A DNA stretch of 13,634 nucleotides, from the NCBI GenBank assembly GCA_031272615.1, contig JAISTL010000124.1, positions 1 to 13,634 on the forward strand. The letters are read 5' to 3'. Both the position numbers and the translations under genes were made by a program. The DNA is from Methylobacteriaceae bacterium. GTDB lineage: Bacteria > Pseudomonadota > Alphaproteobacteria > Rhizobiales > Beijerinckiaceae. Below the pieces are notes generated by a model. The model had not been told where the DNA came from. It did no database searches and saw only the letters and a list, made by a program, of their open reading frames with translations. Below are positions 7,076-13,348 of the stretch, piece after piece; positions within the stretch are counted from its first letter, which is position 1; each line of letters starts with the position of its first letter.

Positions 7076-7993
7076 TCAGCCTTCGGGCGCCTGGGCCGCC
7101 TTTGCGGGGCCCGCCGCGTCCCGTTCGCCACGCCCGTAGTAGCGTTCGATGAAGCCTTGCCCGACATTGAGAAGCGAGGTGATGACGAGATAGTAGAACA
7201 CCGCCACCAGCAGCATCGGGATGATTTCGAAGGTGCGGTTGTACACCGCCTGCACGGAATAGAGCAGGTCCGCCATGGCGATGACGCTGACCAGCGAGGT
7301 GGATTTCATCATGCTGATGAACTGGTTGCCCGTCGGCGGCACGATGGCCCGCATCGCCTGCGGCAGGATGACCCGCAGCAGCGCGCGGAACGGCGACATG
7401 CCGAAGGCCTGGGTCGCCTCGATCTGGCCGTGGTCCACCGACAGCAGCCCGCCGCGGATCACCTCCGCCATGTAGGCTGCCTCGTTGAGCGCCAGGCCGC
7501 CGATGGCCGCCGTCAGCGGAGAAATCACGTCATTGGTGTTCCAGGATGCCAGCGTCGGCCCGAAGGGAATGCCGATGACGATTTCCGGAAACAGATAGGA
7601 GAGGTTGTACCAGAAAATGAGCTGCACCAGCAGCGGAGTACCCCGGAAAAACCAGATATACACACTGGCCAGCGAGCTGATCAGCACGTCTTTGGACATG
7701 CGCCCGATGGCGAGAAACAGGCCGAGGACAACGCCCAGCGCCATGGAGACGACGCCGAGCCACAGCGTCACCCACAAGCCGCGCAGAATGGACGCCTCCG
7801 TCAGCCATTCACCGACGATGCCCCAGCCGAAATTCCGGTTTTGCGCCAGAACGACCAAAACCTTCAGCGCAATCAACCCGATGACGAGCCACACAAGGCC
7901 CCTGACAATCGGCAGGGGCTTGTAGGCATGGGCGACGTCGCGCAGGGAGTCGTCCTCCGCGATCGCCGCCGTTACTGCAGCACCATCACTCAT
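7076..7993 (-). CDS. Polar amino acid ABC transporter, permease
   Basis: This 305-residue inner-membrane protein belongs to the HisM/GlnP permease class. Membrane segments are predicted at about 29-50, 70-95, 105-130, 160-185, 225-245 and 258-280. FRGTP at 116-120 and the EAA-type loop (EATQAFGMSPFRALLRVILP, 192-211), which contacts the ATPase, are clear. It has a long N-terminal cytoplasmic tail and an extended periplasmic loop near 137-160. Only one permease gene is present, so the transporter would use a homodimer. It starts 7 nt after the binding-protein stop without a clear Shine-Dalgarno, suggesting translational coupling. Confidence 0.93.
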   Translation of the reverse strand: MSDGAAVTAAIAEDDSLRDVAHAYKPLPIVRGLVWLVIGLIALKVLVVLAQNRNFGWGIVGEWLTEASILRGLWVTLWLGVVSMALGVVLGLFLAIGRMSKDVLISSLASVYIWFFRGTPLLVQLIFWYNLSYLFPEIVIGIPFGPTLASWNTNDVISPLTAAIGGLALNEAAYMAEVIRGGLLSVDHGQIEATQAFGMSPFRALLRVILPQAMRAIVPPTGNQFISMMKSTSLVSVIAMADLLYSVQAVYNRTFEIIPMLLVAVFYYLVITSLLNVGQGFIERYYGRGERDAAGPAKAAQAPEG

Positions 7994-8000
7994 GACGCCG

Positions 8001-8885
8001 TCAATTCTTGGACAGATTGATGGCGGCCTTGGACAGCATGTTGTTCTCGAGGCCCCACTTCTTCATGATGGCGGCGTAGGTGCCGTTGTCCATCAACACC
8101 TGGATGGCGTCGCGCAGAATCGGCCCGAGCGGGCTGTCCTTGGCGACAACGGCGCCCTGGAACAGGTCATTGAAGCCGTTCTTGTGGCCGACGGCCGCCA
8201 GTTCCAGTTCCCCGTCGGACTGGGCGACATAATAGGTCAGCGGCGCCTGGGAGGAGAAGAACGCGTCGGAGCGCTTGGACTTGACCGACAGAATGGAGGT
8301 CGGCTGGTCGGCGAAGGACTGTACTTCGATGGGCTTCTTGCCTTCCTTTTCGCACTTCTCGGCCTGCCCCTTGATCACCTTCTCGGCGGAACCGCCGGAT
8401 TGCACCGCAATGCGCGCGCCGCAGGCGTCCTCGAGGTCCTTGATGCCCAGCGGATTGCCCTTGTGCACAGCAAACACCACGTATTCCTGCACCCAGTCAA
8501 CAAAATCGTTGGCTTCCTGACGGGACACGAAATCGCCGACCGGGCCGAACGCCAGCTGATAACGCCCGGCCTTGATGCCGGTGAGCAGCGACGAAAGCCC
8601 GTTCACCGAAGAGTGTTCAACCTTCAGGCCGAGCAATTCGCCGACGGCGTTGACCATTTCGGCGCTGGCGCCGTCCATCTTGTCCGAACTGAGCACGATT
8701 TCATAGGGAGGGAACGAGCCGCTGTTGACGCTGGCCAGTTTGCCCGCCGCCTTGATGTCATCGGGAAGGCGCGCCTGCAGGTCCTTGTTCACCTCCTGTT
8801 TCGGAATCTGAACGTCGGATTGGGCCAGAGCCGGGACGACGGTGAACGCTGCCATGAGCAGCCCCGCCAGAAGTGTTTTACGCAT
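8001..8885 (-). CDS. Polar amino acid ABC transporter, periplasmic substrate-binding protein
   Basis: This 294-residue protein has a typical Sec signal peptide (MRKTLLAGLLMAAFTVVPALA, predicted cleavage after A21). The mature part is a family 3 solute-binding protein (SBP_bac_3 type). It shows the FPPYE ligand-lobe motif, an arginine in SRQEANDFVDW where carboxylate-binding homologues have one, and an aspartate in RSDAFF for the amino group. A cysteine pair (DACGARIAV and EKCEKEG) may form a disulfide. The ligand is probably an amino acid or derivative, but the GMT-type motif is replaced by GPVGDF, so specificity is uncertain. The ATG at 8885 is preferred over an upstream start because GGAGA precedes it by 7 nt and it begins the signal peptide. 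Confidence 0.92.
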   Translation of the reverse strand: MRKTLLAGLLMAAFTVVPALAQSDVQIPKQEVNKDLQARLPDDIKAAGKLASVNSGSFPPYEIVLSSDKMDGASAEMVNAVGELLGLKVEHSSVNGLSSLLTGIKAGRYQLAFGPVGDFVSRQEANDFVDWVQEYVVFAVHKGNPLGIKDLEDACGARIAVQSGGSAEKVIKGQAEKCEKEGKKPIEVQSFADQPTSILSVKSKRSDAFFSSQAPLTYYVAQSDGELELAAVGHKNGFNDLFQGAVVAKDSPLGPILRDAIQVLMDNGTYAAIMKKWGLENNMLSKAAINLSKN

Positions 8886-8987
8886 TGAGTGTCTCCATTG
8901 TCTGTTGAAGAAGAATATCGCCCCGGACAAATTGCAACGGGGTATGGTTGAAAAATATGCCCTGACAGTATGATACGCAGGCCGACC

Positions 8988-9776
8988 TCATTGCAGTTCC
9001 GGCCTCCCGAACCGACGGTTGAGCAGCACCGGCAGAACCGAACGCGCATGTTCCAAACGTTTCAAATCAATGTCGGCATAGATGAGCGCCGGGGCTTCCC
9101 CGGCGCGGGCGAACACGACCCCCAGGGGGTCGACGGCCATGCTGGCGCCGATATTGCGCGGGCCGCACTCTCCCGCCGCCAGCACGTAACAGGTGTTGTC
9201 CAAGGCGCGGGCCGTCACCAGGGTTTGCCAATGGTATTCCTTGAGCGGCCCCCTGACCCAGGCCGCCGGCAGCGCCAGAACGTCGGCTCCGTCCACGGCC
9301 AGGCGGCGGGCCAGTTCCGGAAAGCGCACATCGTAACAGGTCATCAAGCCGATTTTGACGCCCGCAACCTCAACCAGCGGCGGCACCTCGGTTCCCGGCG
9401 TGACGGTGTCGGATTCGAGCGATGAAAACGCGTCGTAGAGATGCAGCTTCCGGTAGGCGGCGATGAGCTCGCCGCCGCGCACCGCCACAAACACGTTGTA
9501 GACCCGCCCCGGTTCCGCCGGAACATGGATGGTGCCCATGAAGGTGATGCCGGTGGCTTTGCTTTCCGCCATGATCCGCTGCATGAACGGGCCGTCGAGC
9601 GCTTGGGCGGTGCGCACGGCGATGCCCTCCTCACGGATGTCCCGGGCGATGATGCCTTCCGGAACCAGCAGCAAATCGGCGCCGTTTCCCCGCGCCTCGC
9701 GCATCAGGCTCACGCAGGTATCGGCGTTTTCCGTCCACTCCCTGCTGACAAAAATCTGCCCAAGAGCTGCGCGCAT
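8988..9776 (-). CDS. YbeM-like nitrilase-superfamily amidase (carbon-nitrogen hydrolase)
   Basis: This 262-residue protein has the nitrilase catalytic triad E40 (VPEG), K110 (YRKLHLYDAF) and C147 (MTCYDVRFPE). The stretch LPAAWVRGPLKE..HW, then TCYVLAAGECG, closely resembles E. coli YbeM, a deaminated glutathione amidase. Such enzymes hydrolyse the amide of deaminated glutathione as metabolite repair; related family members cleave other omega-amides. A very good Shine-Dalgarno (AAGGAG) precedes the ATG. It lies 37 nt downstream of the decarboxylase/SBP-like gene and 102 nt upstream of the transporter operon in the same direction, so a role in processing an imported amide is possible. The repair role is equally likely. 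Confidence 0.88.
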   Translation of the reverse strand: MRAALGQIFVSREWTENADTCVSLMREARGNGADLLLVPEGIIARDIREEGIAVRTAQALDGPFMQRIMAESKATGITFMGTIHVPAEPGRVYNVFVAVRGGELIAAYRKLHLYDAFSSLESDTVTPGTEVPPLVEVAGVKIGLMTCYDVRFPELARRLAVDGADVLALPAAWVRGPLKEYHWQTLVTARALDNTCYVLAAGECGPRNIGASMAVDPLGVVFARAGEAPALIYADIDLKRLEHARSVLPVLLNRRFGRPELQ

Positions 9777-9813
9777 GACGATATCTCCTTCTCCGGCCGT
9801 GTCCCGATGCCCG

Positions 9814-10767
9814 CTATCCGGTGAGTTGTGGGAACACGTCCTCCGGTGTGGCGGGGCGCCCGATAATCTGTTGTGTATACATCTGATTGAGGAAATCGGT
9901 GATCATGACCCGGTTCGGCTCCAGCCCGTAAGCGTCCCATGCGGGGGCGAGTTCGCGCCCGGAAACCCCGAGATCGTCGATGATCCACGGTGTGGTGTCG
10001 GCGTATTTGCGCCGCTTTTCCAGCCACATCGCCTGTGCCGCGGCGATGAGCGCCTGCAGCTTTCCCGGAACCCCGGGATGCGCGGCGACATAGGCCTCGC
10101 TGAACGCCAGCACATGGATGCCGGGCACATAGCCGGTGCGGCGGTAGTAGGCGAGTTCGGCGCCGCGCAAATCGGTGATGAGATGGCGGAATTTGCTGTC
10201 GGCGGCGAAAAACCCCACAGGCATGAACGGTGTACACACGGCGTCCAGTTCACCATCCTCCAGCGCCGCCATCATCGGCTTTTCATCGGGGACGGCCATG
10301 ATGCGCCCGGGGCGGGCGAACTTGCCGAGGCGATCCTCGATGGCGTGCTTTTCCGTAAGGCGCCCGGCGTACCAGGTGGCCTCCTCGATGCCGGGGCCGC
10401 CGTCGGCGATGGCTTCCCGGGTCCAGATATTGCCGGAATCCTGCCAGCCGGTGACGCCGATTCTCCTGCCTTTGAGATGCTTGAATTCGGTGAACGGACT
10501 GTCTTTCATCACGATGACGCAGCGATGGCGGAACCCGCGCATCAAAAAGAACGGCACGCCGAACTGTTCCGTTTCGCCTCTGGTCCGGGCCTGGGCATAG
10601 CGGCTGAACGACACCTCGCTGGCGTCAAACCCCTCGGCGATGAAATCATCGGGCAGCGTCGGCACGCGCACGATCTCCGGCTCAATCGCCGGGTCCGTGA
10701 CATCCTTGAGAAGCAGCGGCGTGATGTAATCCCAATCGCGCACCGCAAAGCGCACACGTTCGCTCAT
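9814..10767 (-). CDS. Substrate-binding-protein-fold protein of the 4,5-dihydroxyphthalate decarboxylase type
   Basis: This 317-residue protein has no signal peptide although it resembles periplasmic binding-protein-like folds. FDASEVSFSRY at 48-57, PFFLMRGFRHRCVIV at 72-86 and the LKGRRIGVTGWQDSGNIWTR region at about 98-117 match the group annotated as 4,5-dihydroxyphthalate decarboxylase and NMT1/THI5-like proteins. These are cytoplasmic enzymes or binding proteins built on the type II SBP fold. The actual reaction cannot be called. The ATG at 10767 is preferred, with GGGAG 7 nt upstream. The frame runs on upstream, but that extension crosses the predicted promoter. It appears to head an operon with the YbeM-like amidase. 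Confidence 0.72.
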   Translation of the reverse strand: MSERVRFAVRDWDYITPLLLKDVTDPAIEPEIVRVPTLPDDFIAEGFDASEVSFSRYAQARTRGETEQFGVPFFLMRGFRHRCVIVMKDSPFTEFKHLKGRRIGVTGWQDSGNIWTREAIADGGPGIEEATWYAGRLTEKHAIEDRLGKFARPGRIMAVPDEKPMMAALEDGELDAVCTPFMPVGFFAADSKFRHLITDLRGAELAYYRRTGYVPGIHVLAFSEAYVAAHPGVPGKLQALIAAAQAMWLEKRRKYADTTPWIIDDLGVSGRELAPAWDAYGLEPNRVMITDFLNQMYTQQIIGRPATPEDVFPQLTG

Positions 10768-10851
10768 GATTTGCTCCCTGAAGTGTTCTTTTTGTTTTTT
10801 TGCGTTGCCGACAAACCGCGCCGGGCCGCGCGGGGGAAGACATGGTGTTGC

Positions 10852-10880
10852 CTGATAACCTCTCCAGCCGTTCAAGTCAA
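10852..10880 (-). promoter_or_regulatory. Candidate promoter for the decarboxylase/SBP-like gene
   Basis: On the minus strand TTGACT (10880-10875) and TATCAG (10857-10852) are separated by 17 nt. The resulting leader would be about 80 nt and includes an A-rich stretch just before the Shine-Dalgarno. Confidence 0.5.
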
Positions 10881-10975
10881 CGAATCCATATTACGGGTTT
10901 CTCAGACATTGGAATAGCACGCCCGCAGCCGCCGGCGCTTTTCCGGGCGATATCCAGCCTTCATCGTTTTCCCGC

Positions 10976-11004
10976 TTGAGCCGGAGCCCATGGAGTGCTA
11001 CACG
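10976..11004 (+). promoter_or_regulatory. Candidate promoter for the small membrane protein
   Basis: TTGAGC (10976-10981) and TACACG (10999-11004) are 17 nt apart. Initiation near 11011 would exclude the in-frame start at 10990 and favour the ATG at 11086. Confidence 0.35.
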
Positions 11005-11085
11005 TGTGAAAACGACCGCCGGAGGGCGCGGATGTTTCGCGCCGTTATCGCCGGGCTTCGGCTTGCTCGAGAAAGGACCACCATC

Positions 11086-11292
11086 ATGCTGACCACGCTT
11101 TGGGCCGCCCTGGTTTTCGGAAGCCTGCTGATGGGCGTCTGGTATCTGTGCCGGCTGTTTCTCCCTGAAGGCAGCAGGCGCAGCGGTTGCTGCCCGGACG
11201 CCTCCACCATATACGACCTCGAAGAGGTCATCCGGCAGGAATGCGTTTTGAGACAGGAAAAGCAGCGGCGCGAAGGGGCGGGGAACGTCTGA
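11086..11292 (+). CDS. Small single-pass membrane protein, unknown function
   Basis: The predicted 68-residue product has one hydrophobic segment at about residues 4-26 (LWAALVFGSLLMGVWYLC). A basic, cysteine-containing linker (C35, C36) and a charged, probably helical tail (YDLEEVIRQECVLRQEKQRRE) follow. The ATG at 11086 is chosen because AAAGGA lies about 8 nt upstream and the membrane segment begins right after it. An in-frame upstream start at 10990 would add 32 arginine-rich residues. I do not recognise a family. Orientation after the membrane segment is likely N-out/C-in by the positive-inside rule. It is separated from its neighbours and may be a monocistronic gene. Confidence 0.55.
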   Translation: MLTTLWAALVFGSLLMGVWYLCRLFLPEGSRRSGCCPDASTIYDLEEVIRQECVLRQEKQRREGAGNV

Positions 11293-11322
11293 CCGGTTTG
11301 GCGGAAGCCGTTGGTGTCAACC

Positions 11323-11351
11323 TTGACAAAAAGAGTTGCCGAAACTTCAAT
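11323..11351 (+). promoter_or_regulatory. Candidate promoter for the tRNA gene
   Basis: A consensus -35 TTGACA (11323-11328) is followed 17 nt later by TTCAAT (11346-11351), with 4 of 6 matches to the -10. Initiation near 11358 would leave about 40 nt of 5' leader to be removed by RNase P. Confidence 0.45.
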
Positions 11352-11396
11352 TTGTTTGTAAGAGAAGGCGCTCCGCCTATTGTCCGGGCATACGAC

Positions 11397-11473
11397 GGGC
11401 CTGTAGCTCAAGTGGTTAGAGCCGGCCGCTCATAACGGTCTGGTTGGGGGTTCGAGTCCCTCCGGGCCCACCA
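11397..11473 (+). tRNA. tRNA with CAU anticodon, probably tRNA-Ile2 (lysidine-modified) rather than Met
   Basis: The 77-nt gene folds into a complete cloverleaf. The acceptor stem is GGGCCTG/CGGGCCC with one G-U pair, and the D arm GCTC/GAGC. The anticodon stem GGCCG/CGGTC encloses the loop CTCATAA. The T stem GGGGG/CCCTC encloses TTCGAGT. Discriminator A and an encoded CCA end the gene. The anticodon CAU could belong to methionine or to tRNA-Ile2. The pairs C4-G69 and C5-G68 are the acceptor-stem features used by TilS to recognise tRNA-Ile2, so that identity is preferred. It does not look like an initiator: position 1 pairs with 72. Confidence 0.95.
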
Positions 11474-11490
11474 TCAACGCGTCGGACTTT

Positions 11491-11507
11491 GAACCGTGAT
11501 ACGGTTC
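11491..11507 (+). other. Hairpin just after the tRNA
   Basis: GAACCGT and ACGGTTC form a perfect 7-bp stem with a 3-nt loop (GAT), 17 nt after the tRNA CCA. It is bracketed by two copies of CGCGTCGG (11478-11485 and 11508-11515). No T-tract follows, so it is at best a weak terminator or a processing signal. Confidence 0.35.
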
Positions 11508-11585
11508 CGCGTCGGGCGGGCCTTCCCGACATCATGCCGGTCATCCGGGGCAAAGCCGAACATCGGATCGAGCAGTCTGCGGGAA

Positions 11586-11717
11586 GTTTTGCGGTTGGTA
11601 ACCGCAAAACTGTTGTAAGTGGGCGTGTTTTGCGGTTGGTAACCGCAAAACTGTTGTAAGTGGACGTGTTTTGCGGTTGGTAACCGCAAAACTGTTGCGA
11701 ATGGACGTGTTTTGCGG
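11586..11717. repeat. Tandem array of three 25-nt palindromes (41-bp period) plus a partial fourth
   Basis: Three identical elements lie at 11586-11610, 11627-11651 and 11668-11692. Each is a perfect inverted repeat with arms GTTTTGCGGTT and AACCGCAAAAC around GGT. The 16-nt spacers are nearly identical (11611-11626, 11652-11667, 11693-11708; one to a few differences). A partial fourth copy, GTTTTGCGG, stands exactly in register at 11709-11717. The period of 41 bp is close to four helical turns. The pattern fits an operator or iteron-like binding array, or a slippage-amplified palindromic element. It is not a CRISPR array because the spacers are the same. Confidence 0.93.
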
Positions 11718-11813
11718 ACAGACGAATTCGCCCGCGGGAACCATGAGGGAATCCGGACGATGCATGTCGCCGATTTCCTGTTGTCCAACGAGTATTGAAG
11801 GGATCGCCGAACC

Positions 11814-12350
11814 ATGAACTTTTATACGTCTGACCAGCATTTCGGGCACGCAAACATCATACGGTTTTGTCACCGCCCGTTCGCCGATGTCGCGGAGATG
11901 GACGAGGCTTTGATTGCAAACTGGAATGCCCGGGTCACCGGCGGCGATACGGTTTACATTCTCGGTGACCTGATGTTTCGCGCCGCCGAAGCCCCTGACC
12001 ACTATCTGGCAAGGCTCAATGGCAGGAAACACTTGATCCTTGGCAATCACGACCTGGCATGGGTGAAAAAAGTCGATCTCCCGAAATACTTCGTGAGCGT
12101 CGAGCGTCTCACCGTCATCAATACCGGAAAGTGTAAAGCGACGCTGTGCCACTATCCGATGATGTGCCATGAGGGCGAATACCTGTTGTACGGCCATATC
12201 CACAACCACAGGAACGACGCGTTCTGGCCTCTCTTGCGGACGATGGAGAAAGCCCTGAACGCCGGTGTGGAAGTCAACAACTATCAACCCGTGACATTCG
12301 ATGAGTTGATTGAAAACAATCGGCTTTTTCGGGACGCGGACGCCACTTGA
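11814..12350 (+). CDS. Small metallophosphoesterase (calcineurin-like)
   Basis: This 178-residue protein has the full set of metal-binding motifs of the calcineurin-like phosphoesterases: D7 and H9 (SDQHFGH), D52 (GDLMF), N78 and H79 (GNHD), H113 (CHYP), and H128 and H130 (GHIH). It ends with VEVNNYQPVTFDELI, typical of the short single-domain proteins often annotated simply as metallophosphoesterase and common in phage and accessory regions. A dimetal phosphodiesterase or phosphatase activity is expected; the substrate is unknown. GAAGGGA lies about 10 nt upstream of the ATG. By eye it is less GC-rich than the genes at 1-10767. It is isolated, preceded by the palindrome array and convergent with the acetyltransferase. 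GCCACTT/AAGTGGC forms a short hairpin over its stop codon. Confidence 0.88.
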   Translation: MNFYTSDQHFGHANIIRFCHRPFADVAEMDEALIANWNARVTGGDTVYILGDLMFRAAEAPDHYLARLNGRKHLILGNHDLAWVKKVDLPKYFVSVERLTVINTGKCKATLCHYPMMCHEGEYLLYGHIHNHRNDAFWPLLRTMEKALNAGVEVNNYQPVTFDELIENNRLFRDADAT

Positions 12351-12410
12351 AAGTGGCTGGCGACGCGGCGCCTCCCCACCCTTTCCCCGCATTTCGCCGA
12401 CAGTCGGGCC

Positions 12411-12932
12411 TTATCCGTCCACCGGGTCGGCGGGGGTGGGCAGGATACGCTGGAAGAACGCGAGGTCCAGCCAGCGGCCGAACTTGAAGCCCGCCTGACG
12501 GACAATGCCGACCTCGGCAAACCCGCAGGCGCGGTGGAGGGCCTTGCTGGCTTCGTTGGCGGCGTCCACCCCGGCAACCATGACATGCACGCCGCGCTGT
12601 TCCGCCTCTTTGATCAGTTGTGTGAGCAGTGCGCCGCCGATGCCCCGGCCGCGGCAATCACTGCGCACATACACCGAATGCTCGACGGAGTACTTGTAGG
12701 CGGCGTGGGGGCGGAAGCGGCCGTAGACGGCGAACCCCAGCAGCTCTCCGGCGTCATCCACCATGCCGAGAACCGGCCAGTCATGGGCGCGCTTTTCGGC
12801 AAACCAGTGCTCCATATAGGTCTTGTCCCGGGCGTGGTATTCGTAAATCGACGTGGTGTTGGCGATGGCGTCGTTATAGATGGCGAGAACGGCGTCGGAA
12901 TACTCGTCCGTAAGGTTTGTCAAAAGGCGCAT
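12411..12932 (-). CDS. GNAT-family N-acetyltransferase, phosphinothricin/L-amino acid acetyltransferase type
   Basis: This 173-residue acetyltransferase has the acetyl-CoA pyrophosphate loop RGRGIGG at 94-100. The C-terminal pattern LHRACGF...GFKFGRWLDLAFFQR matches the Pat/MnaT group that acetylates phosphinothricin, methionine sulfone/sulfoximine or other L-amino acids. Substrate is inferred only from the family. A start five codons upstream (12947) is possible, but the ATG at 12932 is favoured because GGAGA lies about 8 nt before it. It diverges from the DUF3791 gene and is convergent with the metallophosphoesterase. Confidence 0.88.
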   Translation of the reverse strand: MRLLTNLTDEYSDAVLAIYNDAIANTTSIYEYHARDKTYMEHWFAEKRAHDWPVLGMVDDAGELLGFAVYGRFRPHAAYKYSVEHSVYVRSDCRGRGIGGALLTQLIKEAEQRGVHVMVAGVDAANEASKALHRACGFAEVGIVRQAGFKFGRWLDLAFFQRILPTPADPVDG

Positions 12933-12959
12933 GGCGGCAGTCTCCATCGGATGGCGGAG

Positions 12960-12988
12960 CGGATACCCGGTCTGAGCCGGGCGCGCAA
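12960..12988 (-). promoter_or_regulatory. Candidate acetyltransferase promoter with an inverted repeat in the spacer
   Basis: On the minus strand TTGCGC (12988-12983) and TATCCG (12965-12960) are 17 nt apart. The spacer contains CCCGG and CCGGG (12966-12970 and 12977-12981) as an inverted repeat, which could be an operator. If right, the start of transcription falls close to 12953, giving a short leader that still includes the Shine-Dalgarno for the ATG at 12932. Confidence 0.35.
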
Positions 12989-13054
12989 TTGGTCAAAAGT
13001 CCCGGTCCACCAAGCTGTTTGTTCCGCTTCACGGAAATCCTCCGGAAGCGGGTC

Positions 13055-13083
13055 TTGAAACTCCGCCCGCAATCGGTTACCTT
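13055..13083 (+). promoter_or_regulatory. Candidate promoter for the DUF3791/DUF3990 pair
   Basis: TTGAAA (13055-13060) and TACCTT (13078-13083) are 17 nt apart and end 25 nt before the DUF3791 start. The -10 is weak (3 of 6 matches). Confidence 0.3.
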
Positions 13084-13108
13084 TGCGGTGCGGGGAGGGG
13101 AGAATCGA

Positions 13109-13348
13109 ATGACGGACATTCAGGGGGACATCGCTCCGGAACAGTGTTTTTTCGCGGTGTTCTGCATCGAGGCGCTTGCCGACGACCTGCAGACGACCGG
13201 TGACGCGGTTTACCGTCTGCTCGTCGATGACAGCGACATCCTCGACAGCTACATCATCCGGTTTTACGACGTGCTGCACACCCAGGGGCAGGGGTATATC
13301 GTCCGTGAACTGAAGGAGGTGATGCAGAGGAGGGGTGTTCTGACATGA
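13109..13348 (+). CDS. DUF3791 protein, partner of DUF3990
   Basis: This 79-residue protein matches the DUF3791 pattern: FFAVFCIEALAD near the start, an ILDSYIIRFYDVLHTQGQGYIVRELKEV core and a short tail. DUF3791 genes are commonly found directly upstream of DUF3990 genes, as here. The ATG at 13109 is chosen because GGGGAG precedes it by about 7 nt. The open frame extends to 12917, but that part overlaps the acetyltransferase 5' region and is unlike the family. Its stop codon overlaps the start of the next gene (ATGA), which points to translational coupling. The biochemical role is unknown; an antitoxin-like role is a guess from the two-gene layout. Confidence 0.78.
   Translation: MTDIQGDIAPEQCFFAVFCIEALADDLQTTGDAVYRLLVDDSDILDSYIIRFYDVLHTQGQGYIVRELKEVMQRRGVLT

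Larger units (their letters stand above)
11474..11813. other. 340-nt intergenic region rich in inverted repeats
   Basis: No credible gene lies between the tRNA and the metallophosphoesterase. The region holds a 7-bp hairpin at 11491-11507, the tandem palindrome array at 11586-11717 and about 95 nt of unremarkable leader. Apparent reading frames through the array simply translate the repeat, and its 41-bp period shifts the frame with every copy. Confidence 0.6.

Noticed and set aside
7019..8020. Long plus-strand open frame opposite the ABC permease
   Set aside because: It is histidine-, arginine- and glutamine-rich antisense translation of a clear permease gene.
8921..8942. CCCCG/CGGGG inverted repeat upstream of the transporter binding-protein gene as an operator
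   Set aside because: The arms are only 5 bp with a 12-nt gap in GC-rich sequence, and no convincing promoter could be placed around it.
11586..11717. CRISPR array
   Set aside because: The spacers are nearly identical to one another and only 16 nt long, there are only about three units, and no cas gene is nearby.
11416..11853. Minus-strand protein with repeated peptide blocks through the palindrome array
   Set aside because: The same repeat translates in several frames because of its 41-bp period, and the frame runs across the tRNA gene.
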